DNA of 18,173 nucleotides from Deltaproteobacteria bacterium (GCA_021157555.1 JAGGWL010000162.1:1-18173); one strand, 5' to 3'; shown: positions 1 to 8,421, counted from the stretch's first letter. Numbers and translations: made by a program. Notes: generated by a model not told the origin, from the sequence alone.

Positions 1-71
1 GGTTTAAGGCGGCGGTCTTGAAAACCGTTGAGCTAATGGTTCCGTGGGTTCAAATCCTACTCCCTCCGCCA
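1..71 (+). tRNA. tRNA-Ser(TGA), 3' part only
   Basis: The 5' end lies before the window. What is visible is the D-arm remainder, an anticodon stem-loop with loop CTTGAAA (anticodon TGA at 19-21, stem 12-16 with 24-28), a long variable arm typical of serine tRNAs, a T arm with GTGGG TTCAAAT CCTAC, and the 3' acceptor strand ending in discriminator G68 and an encoded CCA at 69-71. It would read UCA and other UCN codons. It sits 48 nt before a second serine tRNA, so the two may be co-transcribed. Confidence 0.93.
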
Positions 72-119
72 TTCATAATGCGACTCTTTTTATATGAAAA
101 AAAAGGTCTAACGATTTAC

Positions 120-212
120 GGAGAGATGGCCGAGCTGGCTGAAGGCGCTCGCCTGCTAAGCGAGTGTGGGGATTATACCTCACCGAGGGTTCGAATCCCT
201 CTCTCTCCGCCA
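120..212 (+). tRNA. tRNA-Ser(GCT)
   Basis: This is a complete class II tRNA. The acceptor GGAGAGA at 120-126 pairs with TCTCTCC at 202-208. The anticodon stem CTCGC (148-152) pairs with GCGAG (160-164) around a loop carrying GCT at 155-157, so it reads AGC and AGU. A long variable arm lies between the anticodon and T arms, the T loop is TTCGAAT, the discriminator is G209, and CCA is encoded at 210-212. The serine-specific long arm and the anticodon agree. Confidence 0.97.
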
Positions 213-216
213 ATTC

Positions 217-233
217 AAACCATTGGGGTTTTT
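217..233 (+). terminator. Possible weak terminator after the tRNA-Ser pair
   Basis: AAACC (217-221) can pair with GGTTT (227-231) around a 5-nt loop, and the 3' arm runs into a T5 tract (229-233). It begins 5 nt after the tRNA 3' end, where a terminator would be expected. The stem is short, so this is only a candidate. Confidence 0.4.
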
Positions 234-357
234 CCTCCATTCCTAATATTTATTATAGACTTTAAGATAATGATTTTGGGAAGGCCAGAGGGAGGAAGGC
301 GTATTATAATATTCCGACGACCGATAACGCATCCAAAATTTTTATCTTAAACTCTAT

Positions 358-597
358 ATGTCTGATAATAAAACGATTATTCAAATAGTATGGGGTATTG
401 TTCTATCTGCAACAGGATTAGGTGTTTTTTTTGCCATACCTCAAAAAATGATAGAAATAGAAAAATCAGGTTTTTTTTCATCCAACCTTTTCTTTATCAA
501 GTTTTCTTTTTATCTTATTGGTATTCTGTTGCTGGGCGGGGGTATAAAAAAAATTTTAAAAAACTGCCGCAATCTGCATAAAAAAAATTCTGAATAA
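358..597 (+). CDS. Small two-helix membrane protein of unknown function
   Basis: This is a 79-residue protein that I cannot assign to a named family. Residues 8-27 (IIQIVWGIVLSATGLGVFFA) and about 45-63 are hydrophobic and look like two membrane helices. Between them is a short polar loop with charged residues (QKMIEIEKSG), and the C-terminus is basic (KKILKNCRNLHKKN), so a hairpin topology with both ends in the cytoplasm fits. No clear ribosome binding site precedes the ATG. Base composition is AT-rich like the neighbours. A competing shorter frame (390-581) has no such regular pattern. It stands alone between the tRNA genes and the ATPase gene. It is probably a real gene because of its coherent helix-loop-helix-basic tail design, but its function is unknown. 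Confidence 0.6.
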   Translation: MSDNKTIIQIVWGIVLSATGLGVFFAIPQKMIEIEKSGFFSSNLFFIKFSFYLIGILLLGGGIKKILKNCRNLHKKNSE

Positions 598-743
598 TCA
601 CTTCAAAAGCATTCCATCCTTTTTTTTTAAAACAAACTCCATCTTTGCGTCTACTTGGGGAAGTTATTTTGTCCACGTTCCTAACCAATAAATAAAAATA
701 TCATTGCAGCTTTTTTTATTATAGGCACGAAGTTTGCTTTCTT

Positions 744-764
744 TATAGGTTCAATAAACCTATA
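744..764 (+). promoter_or_regulatory. Hairpin in the leader of the GAF-PilB/GspE gene
   Basis: TATAGGTT (744-751) and AACCTATA (757-764) form a perfect 8-bp stem around loop CAATA. The tract CTTTTTT follows at 765-771, and the start codon of the ATPase gene is 18 nt downstream of the stem. The order stem then T-run resembles an AT-rich terminator or attenuator. It could equally be a translational control hairpin next to the ribosome binding site (GGGA at 772-775). Its role is not known. Confidence 0.4.
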
Positions 765-782
765 CTTTTTTGGGAATAAATT

Positions 783-3212
783 ATGAAGACAGACGCATTA
801 TATACCACCACTTCAAAGCAAGCTGTGAAAACCAATGCTCTTTACACAACTTCTTCCGTGCAGAGCAAAAAAACTGATGCGCTTTATACTTCAGGATCAG
901 GCCAGGTAGAGAAGCCCGATTCTGTTCATGCGGACAGTATAAACGGAAAACAGAAAATTACAGGAACTGAATTCGGGGAAAAATTTCAGGGCATCTGCAA
1001 CAGGATCTATGCAGCAGCAAATATTGATAATGTTTTTGTCGAACTGACAAACGAAATTATTGGGCTTTTTAATTCTGAACGATTAACTCTCTTTGTGGTG
1101 GATGGAATAAAGCGGGAACTGGTCTCCAGCTTTAAATCCGGTAATGAAGTAACTGAAATCAGAATACCCATATCTTCCAGCACGATTGCTGGATATTCGG
1201 TATATAGGCAGAAACTTCTTAACATTAAAAATGCCTATGATAAAAAAGAGCTCTCTTCTATAGATCATGAATTGAAGTTTGATCCGATCTGGGATATCAA
1301 AACCGGTTTTACGACCTCCCAGGTACTTGTGGCTCCTGTTTTTTATAAAACATTCATGCTTGGAGCACTTCAGTTCATAAATAAAAAAGAAGGCGAAAAC
1401 TATGACAAGTCTGACGAAATGCACATTAAGGAACTTGCGAGGATAATCGGACTTGCTCTTTATAATCAAAAAAAGGTTGTAAAAGGGAATATTAGTAAAT
1501 TCACTTATCTTCTTAAAAATCATATTCTTACCCAGAAAGAGCTAAAAAAAGCTGTGGGGGAAGCAAAAAAAGAAAAACTATCTGTTGAATCTTTCCTGAT
1601 TAAAAAATTGAAGATTCCCAAAAAGGATATCGGCAAATCTATAAGCCAGTATTATAAAGTACAATTTGTTGAATATAATCAAAATACAGCTATTCCCGGA
1701 GATATACTGAAGGGATTAAAAATACCCTTTATACGAGCCAATACATGGGTTCCCTGGCGCTCTGAAAAAAACAAGATTATTATTCTTGTTGATAATCCTA
1801 ATGATCTGCAGAAAGTCGATGTTATAAAGTCACTTTTCCCCGGCAAAAGTATAGAACTCAAGGTGGCTATAAAAGAGGACATCCTGGACTTTATCAAACT
1901 CTTTACCAATGATGAAAAAGAATTAAACGCTATTGAGTCTATAATTTCACAGCTTCAGGATGAAAACGATGAAATTGAGGATGAAACAGCGCTGGTTACA
2001 GAAGAAGATGGGGCTGTTGTACAACTTGTGAATAAAATAATTTTGGATGCTTATGAGCGGGGCGCATCTGATATTCATATCGAACCCTATCCAGGTAAAA
2101 GAAATACGGAAGTGCGTATAAGAATTGATGGCAGTTGCACACTTTATCAGACCATCCCCTATAGTTATAAAAACGCAGTGATTTCCAGAATTAAAATTAT
2201 GTCGAATCTTGATATTGCGGAACGTCGCAAACCCCAGGACGGAAAAATCAAGTTTAAAAAATATGGCGGTCTTGATATTGAGCTCAGGGTGGCGACTGTT
2301 CCCACCCAGGGTGGAATTGAGGACATCGTAATGCGTATTCTTGCTGCAGGCGATCCTATTCCTCTCTCCGGAATGGGGTTTTCAAAGAAGAATTATGAAA
2401 ATTTTCTTAAAATAATTGTGCAGCCATATGGCATCATATTTGTTTGCGGTCCAACCGGTTCCGGTAAAACTACAACCCTTCATTCAGCGCTCGGGTATAT
2501 CAACAAGACCGAAACAAAAATCTGGACAGCCGAAGATCCGGTCGAAATAACGCAGTCCGGTTTAAGGCAGGTCCAGGTCCAACCGAAGATAGGGTTTGAT
2601 TTTGCCTCTGCCATGAGGTCATTTTTAAGAGCCGACCCGGATGTTATAATGGTAGGCGAAATGCGTGACAAGGAGACTACCCAAATAGGTATAGAAGCTT
2701 CCTTGACAGGTCACCTGGTCTTATCAACCCTCCATACCAACAGCGCTCCTGAGAGTGTCACCAGGCTTTTGGATATGGGGATGGATCCTTTTAATTTTGC
2801 TGATGCTATTTTGTGTATCCTGGCTCAACGCCTTGTGCGTACACTTTGCAAGGATTGCAAGGAGAAATATCATCCCTCCAAAGAAGAGTATGATGAACTG
2901 GTAAGGGAATATGGTGGTGAAGAAGATTTTATAGAAAATGTAAATATTCCTTATACAGATGATCTGACCCTTTACAAACCTAAAGGATGTGATACCTGTA
3001 ATGAAACAGGATACAGGGGCAGGATGGGAATCCATGAGCTCCTGATTGGCACGGATGAGCAAAAAAAATTAATCCAGCAAAGCTCAAGAATGGAAATACT
3101 TCGTCAGCAGGCAATTAAAGACGGTATGACAACTTTAAAGCAGGATGGAATCGAAAAGGTTTTTGCCGGTAAATGCGATTTACTGCAAGTTCGAAAGGTT
3201 TGTATTAAGTAG
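783..3212 (+). CDS. PilB/GspE-type secretion or pilus ATPase with N-terminal GAF domain
   Basis: This is a hexameric cytoplasmic ATPase of the type II secretion/type IV pilus family, 809 residues, longer than the usual 500-570. In order it has a repeated tail (1-50, period 14), a GAF-like sensor domain (about 65-215), an MshEN/T2SSE-N-like domain (about 240-380), and the ATPase core. The core carries Walker A GPTGSGKTTT (556-565), Walker B DVIMVGE (620-626), the RDKETTQIGIEASLTGH and STLHTN stretches of the Asp and His boxes, and a four-cysteine zinc site (C689, C692, C736, C739). All catalytic motifs are intact, so it should be active. GAF domains bind small ligands or mediate dimerisation, so ligand-controlled assembly is an inference. 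No pilin, PilC/GspF or secretin gene is next to it, so PilB cannot be told from GspE. A GGGA at 772-775 fits the ATG at 783. Confidence 0.93.
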   Translation: MKTDALYTTTSKQAVKTNALYTTSSVQSKKTDALYTSGSGQVEKPDSVHADSINGKQKITGTEFGEKFQGICNRIYAAANIDNVFVELTNEIIGLFNSERLTLFVVDGIKRELVSSFKSGNEVTEIRIPISSSTIAGYSVYRQKLLNIKNAYDKKELSSIDHELKFDPIWDIKTGFTTSQVLVAPVFYKTFMLGALQFINKKEGENYDKSDEMHIKELARIIGLALYNQKKVVKGNISKFTYLLKNHILTQKELKKAVGEAKKEKLSVESFLIKKLKIPKKDIGKSISQYYKVQFVEYNQNTAIPGDILKGLKIPFIRANTWVPWRSEKNKIIILVDNPNDLQKVDVIKSLFPGKSIELKVAIKEDILDFIKLFTNDEKELNAIESIISQLQDENDEIEDETALVTEEDGAVVQLVNKIILDAYERGASDIHIEPYPGKRNTEVRIRIDGSCTLYQTIPYSYKNAVISRIKIMSNLDIAERRKPQDGKIKFKKYGGLDIELRVATVPTQGGIEDIVMRILAAGDPIPLSGMGFSKKNYENFLKIIVQPYGIIFVCGPTGSGKTTTLHSALGYINKTETKIWTAEDPVEITQSGLRQVQVQPKIGFDFASAMRSFLRADPDVIMVGEMRDKETTQIGIEASLTGHLVLSTLHTNSAPESVTRLLDMGMDPFNFADAILCILAQRLVRTLCKDCKEKYHPSKEEYDELVREYGGEEDFIENVNIPYTDDLTLYKPKGCDTCNETGYRGRMGIHELLIGTDEQKKLIQQSSRMEILRQQAIKDGMTTLKQDGIEKVFAGKCDLLQVRKVCIK
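786..911 (+). repeat. Three tandem 42-bp units coding a 14-residue repeat
   Basis: Units at 786-827, 828-869 and 870-911 each encode 14 residues of the form K-T-(D/N)-A-L-Y-T-(T/S)-x-S-x-x-x-x, beginning at K2, K16 and K30 of the ATPase. A fourth degenerate unit begins at K44 (KPDSVHADS). The protein repeat is well kept while codons differ between units (for example GCATTATAT, GCTCTTTAC, GCGCTTTAT for A-L-Y). That pattern suggests the peptide, not the DNA, has been under selection. Confidence 0.85.
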
Positions 3213-3219
3213 TTAAGAA

Positions 3220-3235
3220 CGCTTCGCTTGAGGCG
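3220..3235. terminator. Weak hairpin between convergent genes
   Basis: CGCTTC (3220-3225) pairs with GAGGCG (3230-3235) around loop GCTT, including one G-T pair. It lies in the 25-nt gap between the ATPase stop and the queC stop, where a two-way terminator would be expected. No T-run flanks it on the plus strand, so support is thin. Confidence 0.25.
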
Positions 3236-3237
3236 GG

Positions 3238-3942
3238 TTATTCGTATATGGTCGGGTCTTTGACTCCTGCTTCCAGAAAGCCTTTTTTCCTCAGAACACA
3301 GCTTTCACAGAGGCCGCATGCTTTTCCATCAATTGAGGGGTCATAACATGAATGTGTAAGAGAATAATCAATTCCTAATGCAATTCCTTTTTTAATAATT
3401 TCCGCTTTAGTCAAATTTATAAGAGGAGTTACGATTTTAATTTTTGTAGTACCTTCTACACCTGTTTTTGTAGCCAGGCGTGCCATTTTTTCATAAGCTT
3501 TTATATATTCAGGTCTGCAATCAGGATAACCGCTATAATCAAGCGCATTTACACCGATAAATATATGTGATGCACCTACAACTTCTGCCCAGGCCAGAGC
3601 GTAAGACAAAAATATGGTGTTTCTGGCAGGAACGTATGTTACGGGAATTTCATTATTATGCTCAGGCTTTTTATCTGTTTTGGGTACGTCAATATTATCT
3701 GTAAGGGCAGAGCCGCCTATTTTATCCAGCTCAATATTCAATACCAGATGTTTTGCCGCGCCTATTCTATACGCCAATTTTTTTGCAGCATTAAGTTCAT
3801 ATTTGTGGCGCTGCCCATAGTTGAAGCTTAAACTGTAGATTGCATATTCTTGATTTTTTGCAAGATACGTCACAGTTGTTGAATCAAGTCCCCCGCTTGA
3901 AAGGATAACCGCTTTTTGTTTTTTCTGTAGAGTTGTTTTTAT
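3238..3942 (-). CDS. queC: 7-cyano-7-deazaguanine synthase (preQ0 synthase)
   Basis: QueC turns 7-carboxy-7-deazaguanine, ammonia and ATP into preQ0, the precursor of queuosine in tRNA. The ATP-pyrophosphatase loop SSGGLDSTT and the zinc cysteines C199, C209, C212 and C215 near the C-terminus are present, as are the family stretches SFNYGQRH and VPARNTIFLSYAL. The frame is open from the stop codon at 3990-3988, but between there and the PP-loop there is no ATG, GTG, TTG or CTG. The first usual start is GTG at 3873, which would remove the whole ATP-binding loop. I chose ATA at 3942, which has AGGGA 7 nt upstream (3954-3950) and gives 234 residues, normal for the family. An ATC (3945) or ATT (3948) start, a lost ATG, or a sequencing error are alternatives. 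No other queuosine gene lies nearby. Confidence 0.88.
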   Translation of the reverse strand: MKTTLQKKQKAVILSSGGLDSTTVTYLAKNQEYAIYSLSFNYGQRHKYELNAAKKLAYRIGAAKHLVLNIELDKIGGSALTDNIDVPKTDKKPEHNNEIPVTYVPARNTIFLSYALAWAEVVGASHIFIGVNALDYSGYPDCRPEYIKAYEKMARLATKTGVEGTTKIKIVTPLINLTKAEIIKKGIALGIDYSLTHSCYDPSIDGKACGLCESCVLRKKGFLEAGVKDPTIYE

Positions 3943-4086
3943 GATAATATCCCTGTTTTTAATTGATTGAATCCTGAAAATTCTGATTCAGACAGTTTTT
4001 AAATTGTAAACATATTATATGTCAAGAACTGATATGAATTTTTTATATTGACACTTTTTTCCAATCACTTTAAGGATTGTTTAAAC

Positions 4087-7000
4087 ATGATGATAAATAA
4101 ACAATTTGCCAGCGAGACCCCCCATTGTTCCCAAAATCCCGTCCCAGGCACTCATCTCCTTATGTTCAGGGGAGATACCGTAACTTTCACCCTTTCTGTT
4201 TCTCCCTGTTTTACAGGAAAGGCATGGCTTCGAACAAATATAGGGCATGTTGGAATTACCAGGAAGGAGATTATAGAAAAGGTTGAAAAAAATGAATCGC
4301 CTCTCAGCCGGGACTGGTTTGATCTTCCCATGGTGCATGTTGATATGGTGCGTATTGATCAGGAACGGTTTAAAATTACAATTCCGCTTGCTGAAACAGG
4401 TCATTTTGAGGCTAAAGCTTTTTTTCTTGCAAAGGATGATGATAATCCTGTCTGGGCTCCGGGAGAGAATACTGTTATTAATGTTGAACCGGCCGGTACT
4501 TGTTGTGCTAATATAATTTATAATGTTTTTGTCCGCCAGTTCGGCCCGAATCTTAAACACCATGCCAGGGATTTCCTGAAAGAGAGATGTGTCAAGTCGC
4601 TGGATCAGGCCAAGTATACGGTTATCCCGCCCTCGGGGAGATTCAGAGATCTTATTCCCAGGCTTGATTTTATTATTAAGGAGCTGGGATGCAGAATTTT
4701 ACAGCTTCTTCCCATACATTCCACTCCCACGACTTATGCCAGGATGGGCAGATTCGGGAGCCCTTATGCAGCTCTTAGTTTCACAGATGTTGATCCGGCC
4801 CTTGCTCAATTCGATCCGCGCGCGACTCCCCTTGAGCAGTTTATTGAACTTGTTGATGCTGTGCATGAACGGAATGCAAAGATAATTATAGATATTGCAA
4901 TCAATCATACAGGCTGGGCAGCTGATCTTCACGAAACCCATCCCAAATGGCTTGTAAGGGCCCATGACGGCCTCATTGAAAATCCTGGAGCATGGGGCAT
5001 GGTATGGGAGGATCTTACCAAACTGGACTATAATCAAAAAAATTTATGGCTTTATGTTGCCCGTATTTTTATTACCTGGTGTAAAAGGGGGGTGGATGGT
5101 TTCAGGTGCGATGCCGGTTATATGATTCCTGTGGCAGCCTGGGAGTATATTATAGCATTTGTACGCCAAAAATTTCCTGATACAATTTTTTTTCTGGAGG
5201 GACTGGGCGGAAAAATTTCCGTAACACGAGCTCTGCTTAACAGAGCAAATTTTAATTGGGCATATTCCGAACTTTTCCAAAATTATGATCGCAGTCAGGT
5301 GGAACATTATCTGCCTGAGCCGATTAAATTTTCCATTAATGATGGAATAATGGTCAATTTTGCCGAAACCCACGACAACCAGCGGCTTGCTTCCGTATCA
5401 AATGTTTATGCAAAGATGAGGACTGCTCTTTGTGCTTTATCTTCTCAAAACGGAGCCTTTGCTTTTGCAAACGGTGTTGAGTGGTATGCAACAGAGAAGA
5501 TTAATGTGCATGATGCGCCCTCCCTGAACTGGGGCGCTGAAATTAATCAGGTTGATCATATTCGCAGGCTTAACAAAATTCTTAAGGCGCATCCGGCATT
5601 TTATGACAAAACCGATATTCAATTTATCCACAATGGCGGCGGGAACAATATCGTTTTGTTGCGGCGTCATCGGCCATCCGGAAAGATGCTCATTATACCC
5701 GTGAACCTTGACCATAAAAAGAGTACGCTATGCTCCTGGAAAAATTGTGATAGCAAAATAATGAATGCATCTTATTTTGATCTCTTAACCGGTAAACGGG
5801 TAATGGTTATAGAATCAGACTCTCTTCATATTCTAAAGCTTGAAGCGGGGCAGGTATTGTGCCTGACAAATGACAAAACCGATATAGATCTTCTTGATAT
5901 ACCCCGAAACAAAGATGCGACAGTACCCGACCGAATCATAAAGCAGCGCTTAAAGGCCAAGGCTTTGGAGGTTTTTTCTTTTTATAATGGTAATATTGAT
6001 ATTGGAGAATTTAATCCTGACGCTGCGGCATCGGATCTTTCGGAAAATACAATCTATTTTTGCAAAAATATGAATCCTTTCAGCGCCGAGTCGAAAGTAA
6101 TCCTATGGCAATGGCCAAAGGATACCAGACGAGAGGTAATGATACCTCCCGGGCATTTCCTTATGATCAAATCACCTTTTTCTTTCAGGACAGTCATTTT
6201 TGAGGAAAAAGAGGTAATCGCATCTGAAGAAAGCATACCGTCATCCGACGGGTCATTTTTTGTTCTTTATTCTCCTTTTGCAACTCCGGACAATTTTTTG
6301 TCCCGTATACTGAAGATATCGGTATATAAACCGGAATGCTGCTTTCACGATACGGGAAATCTTCTTTTTTTGCCTGAGCATGAATCAGTAAGTGTTAAAC
6401 GACTATTCAAGAAAAACGATCTTTCAGGTAATAATTTAATTTTTTTAGGCACTAACGGCAGGGGCGGTATGCTTAGGTCATCTCTGAACAGGGGCAGGCT
6501 TTACAGCAAATACGATGCCTTGCTGGCTGCAAATATTAACAGCAATTTTCCTGAAGACAGGTGGATTCTGTTAACCAGATGCCGTATATGGGTTGTTTTT
6601 CAGGGTTATTCACATGAAATCAGTGCTGATAGCCTTCATTCATTCAAATTTAATTTTAATTCCTGCGGACTGTGGCGTAACAGGGTTCCTGCAGGCCGGG
6701 GAAAATATATATATTTACAAATACTTGTTAAAATGATTCCTGAAAAAAACGCTATTGATATTTTTTATTTCAGAGAGCAGTCTGCTGAAGATGAAAGGAT
6801 GCTCCCTGATCAGAGGCCTGTTAAAATCATTATTCGTCCTGATATAGAGAACAGGAATTTTCATGAAACTACAAAAGCTTATCTTGGACCAGAACATTCA
6901 TGGCCTGCCTCAATTTCAGCAAAGGAGAAAGGGTTTACCTTTGTGCCTGATTCTGCACACAGACTTTATATGGAGATTTCCAATGGTGGTTTTGTTTATG

Positions 7001-8394
7001 AACCTGAATGGAATTATATGGTAAATCGGCCGAATGAAGCGGAACGCGGCCTTGATCCTGATTCCGATCTTTTTAGTCCGGGTTATTTTTCAGCGGATAT
7101 CAAGGGAGGGGCGCAGGTATTGCTTGTTGCGCGGATTACACCGCCTGACAAAAATGTTTCTGCCAAGATTGAGAATGAACCTTTATTCCAGGAAGCTATT
7201 GAAGATGAAAAACCTGCTCAAGCCATGCAGCAGGCTGTTAAACAATACATTGTTAAACGTGATGATTTTAATACCGTAATAGCAGGATATCCCTGGTTTC
7301 TTGACTGGGGACGCGACACGCTTATCTTTACCAGGGGATTGATAGCGGCAGGCAGGATGTCGGATGCTGGAGCGATACTCAAGCAGTTCGCATCTTATGA
7401 AGAAGGAGGCACTCTTCCCAATATGATCAGGGGTGATGATGCCGGCAACAGGGACACAAGCGATGCTCAGTTGTGGTTTTTTGCCGCATGCGCTGATTTT
7501 GTTAAAAAAGAAGGCGAATCACCATTTCTTGAAATTCTCTGCAAAGGTAGAAGCATTAAAGAAATTCTTGTTTCAATGGCCAGGTCTCTCATGGAAGAAA
7601 CTTTTAATGGTATTCGTATGGACAAGGCTTCAGGCCTTCTCTTCAGCCCTGCTCATTTTACGTGGATGGATACAAATTATCCGGCAGGAACACCCCGTGA
7701 AGGATATCCAGTCGAAATTCAGGCATTATGGTTTTCAGCGCTCTCATTTTTGTCACAAATAGATTCATCAACACATGAGTGGCAGTTATTGGCCGAAAAA
7801 GTCAGGTTATCTTTTATGAAATTTTTTTATATGGATAAAAAAGGCTATCTCGCTGACTCGCTTCAGGCGGCGCTAGGCGAGCCGGCCGCAAGCGCTGCGG
7901 TTGACGATGCTTTGCGTCCGAACCAGCTTATTGCGATTACCATGGGCATGGTAAGTGACCTGGAGATTTGCGGTAAAATTCTTTTTGCGTGCCAGGAACT
8001 GTTAGTGCCTGGAGCGATAAGGAGCCTTGCTGATCGACCGGTTGCCTGTCCTATTGAGATTAAAAAGGATGGAAGTAATTTGAATGATCCCTGTCATCCT
8101 TATAAAGGTATTTACGCGGGAGATGAGGATACTGAAAGAAAACCCGCCTACCATAACGGCACTGCCTGGACATGGATGTTTCCTTTTTTTTGCGAGGCAT
8201 GGTCAAAAACTTATGGAAGCGCTGGCAGAAAGACTGCCCTGGCATGGCTTGCCAGCAGTATTAGGCTGATTAATGCAGGTTGTGTCGGTCATCTGCCTGA
8301 AATTCTTGATGGAGATTTCCCACATAAGCAGCGCGGCTGTGATGCCCAGGCGTGGGGAGCAAGCGAGTTTTTACGAGTCTGGCTGCAGTTATAA
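4087..8394 (+). CDS. Bifunctional glycogen debranching enzyme (GH13 plus amylo-alpha-1,6-glucosidase)
   Basis: This is a 1435-residue cytoplasmic enzyme for removing branches from glycogen. After a beta-rich N-terminal region (about 1-140) comes a GH13 barrel with all landmark motifs: DIAINH (269-274), GFRCDAG with nucleophile D342, FLEGLGG with acid/base E371, and ETHDNQ with H429/D430. A long middle part (about 560-1040) is not recognised with confidence. The C-terminal third (about 1040-1435) is an (alpha/alpha)6 GH133-type domain with GYPWFLDWGRDT (1067-1078), EGYPVEIQALW, RPNQ and a GTAWTWMFP stretch. The layout resembles the eukaryotic debranching enzyme, where the N-terminal part moves glucan and the C-terminal part cuts the alpha-1,6 bond; the specificity of this GH13 part is inferred. 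An upstream TTG (4048) is in frame, but ATG 4087 has AAGGA at 4072-4076 and is preferred. It is transcribed away from queC and converges on the carboxylase operon. Confidence 0.9.
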   Translation: MMINKQFASETPHCSQNPVPGTHLLMFRGDTVTFTLSVSPCFTGKAWLRTNIGHVGITRKEIIEKVEKNESPLSRDWFDLPMVHVDMVRIDQERFKITIPLAETGHFEAKAFFLAKDDDNPVWAPGENTVINVEPAGTCCANIIYNVFVRQFGPNLKHHARDFLKERCVKSLDQAKYTVIPPSGRFRDLIPRLDFIIKELGCRILQLLPIHSTPTTYARMGRFGSPYAALSFTDVDPALAQFDPRATPLEQFIELVDAVHERNAKIIIDIAINHTGWAADLHETHPKWLVRAHDGLIENPGAWGMVWEDLTKLDYNQKNLWLYVARIFITWCKRGVDGFRCDAGYMIPVAAWEYIIAFVRQKFPDTIFFLEGLGGKISVTRALLNRANFNWAYSELFQNYDRSQVEHYLPEPIKFSINDGIMVNFAETHDNQRLASVSNVYAKMRTALCALSSQNGAFAFANGVEWYATEKINVHDAPSLNWGAEINQVDHIRRLNKILKAHPAFYDKTDIQFIHNGGGNNIVLLRRHRPSGKMLIIPVNLDHKKSTLCSWKNCDSKIMNASYFDLLTGKRVMVIESDSLHILKLEAGQVLCLTNDKTDIDLLDIPRNKDATVPDRIIKQRLKAKALEVFSFYNGNIDIGEFNPDAAASDLSENTIYFCKNMNPFSAESKVILWQWPKDTRREVMIPPGHFLMIKSPFSFRTVIFEEKEVIASEESIPSSDGSFFVLYSPFATPDNFLSRILKISVYKPECCFHDTGNLLFLPEHESVSVKRLFKKNDLSGNNLIFLGTNGRGGMLRSSLNRGRLYSKYDALLAANINSNFPEDRWILLTRCRIWVVFQGYSHEISADSLHSFKFNFNSCGLWRNRVPAGRGKYIYLQILVKMIPEKNAIDIFYFREQSAEDERMLPDQRPVKIIIRPDIENRNFHETTKAYLGPEHSWPASISAKEKGFTFVPDSAHRLYMEISNGGFVYEPEWNYMVNRPNEAERGLDPDSDLFSPGYFSADIKGGAQVLLVARITPPDKNVSAKIENEPLFQEAIEDEKPAQAMQQAVKQYIVKRDDFNTVIAGYPWFLDWGRDTLIFTRGLIAAGRMSDAGAILKQFASYEEGGTLPNMIRGDDAGNRDTSDAQLWFFAACADFVKKEGESPFLEILCKGRSIKEILVSMARSLMEETFNGIRMDKASGLLFSPAHFTWMDTNYPAGTPREGYPVEIQALWFSALSFLSQIDSSTHEWQLLAEKVRLSFMKFFYMDKKGYLADSLQAALGEPAASAAVDDALRPNQLIAITMGMVSDLEICGKILFACQELLVPGAIRSLADRPVACPIEIKKDGSNLNDPCHPYKGIYAGDEDTERKPAYHNGTAWTWMFPFFCEAWSKTYGSAGRKTALAWLASSIRLINAGCVGHLPEILDGDFPHKQRGCDAQAWGASEFLRVWLQL

Positions 8395-8421
8395 TTTATA
8401 AAAAAGCTTTTGACTTGAGAA

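Noticed and set aside
18..350. A 110-codon frame across the tRNA region
   Set aside because: It runs through both serine tRNA genes and its peptide is a translation of tRNA sequence; there is no protein-like pattern.
3238..3873. QueC starting at GTG 3873
   Set aside because: It would lack the SSGGLDSTT ATP-binding loop that is plainly encoded upstream in the same frame.
4048..4086. In-frame TTG start 13 codons before the debranching enzyme ATG
   Set aside because: It has no ribosome site. ATG 4087 has AAGGA 10 nt upstream. The TTG is also the start of TTGACA, but the -10 at the right distance (TAAGGA) is poor and overlaps that ribosome site, so I did not call a promoter either.
8395..8421. 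Possible terminator with AAAAGCTTTT (8403-8412) between convergent genes
   Set aside because: The palindrome is only A/T around a GC centre with no room for a loop, so it would not make a stable RNA hairpin.
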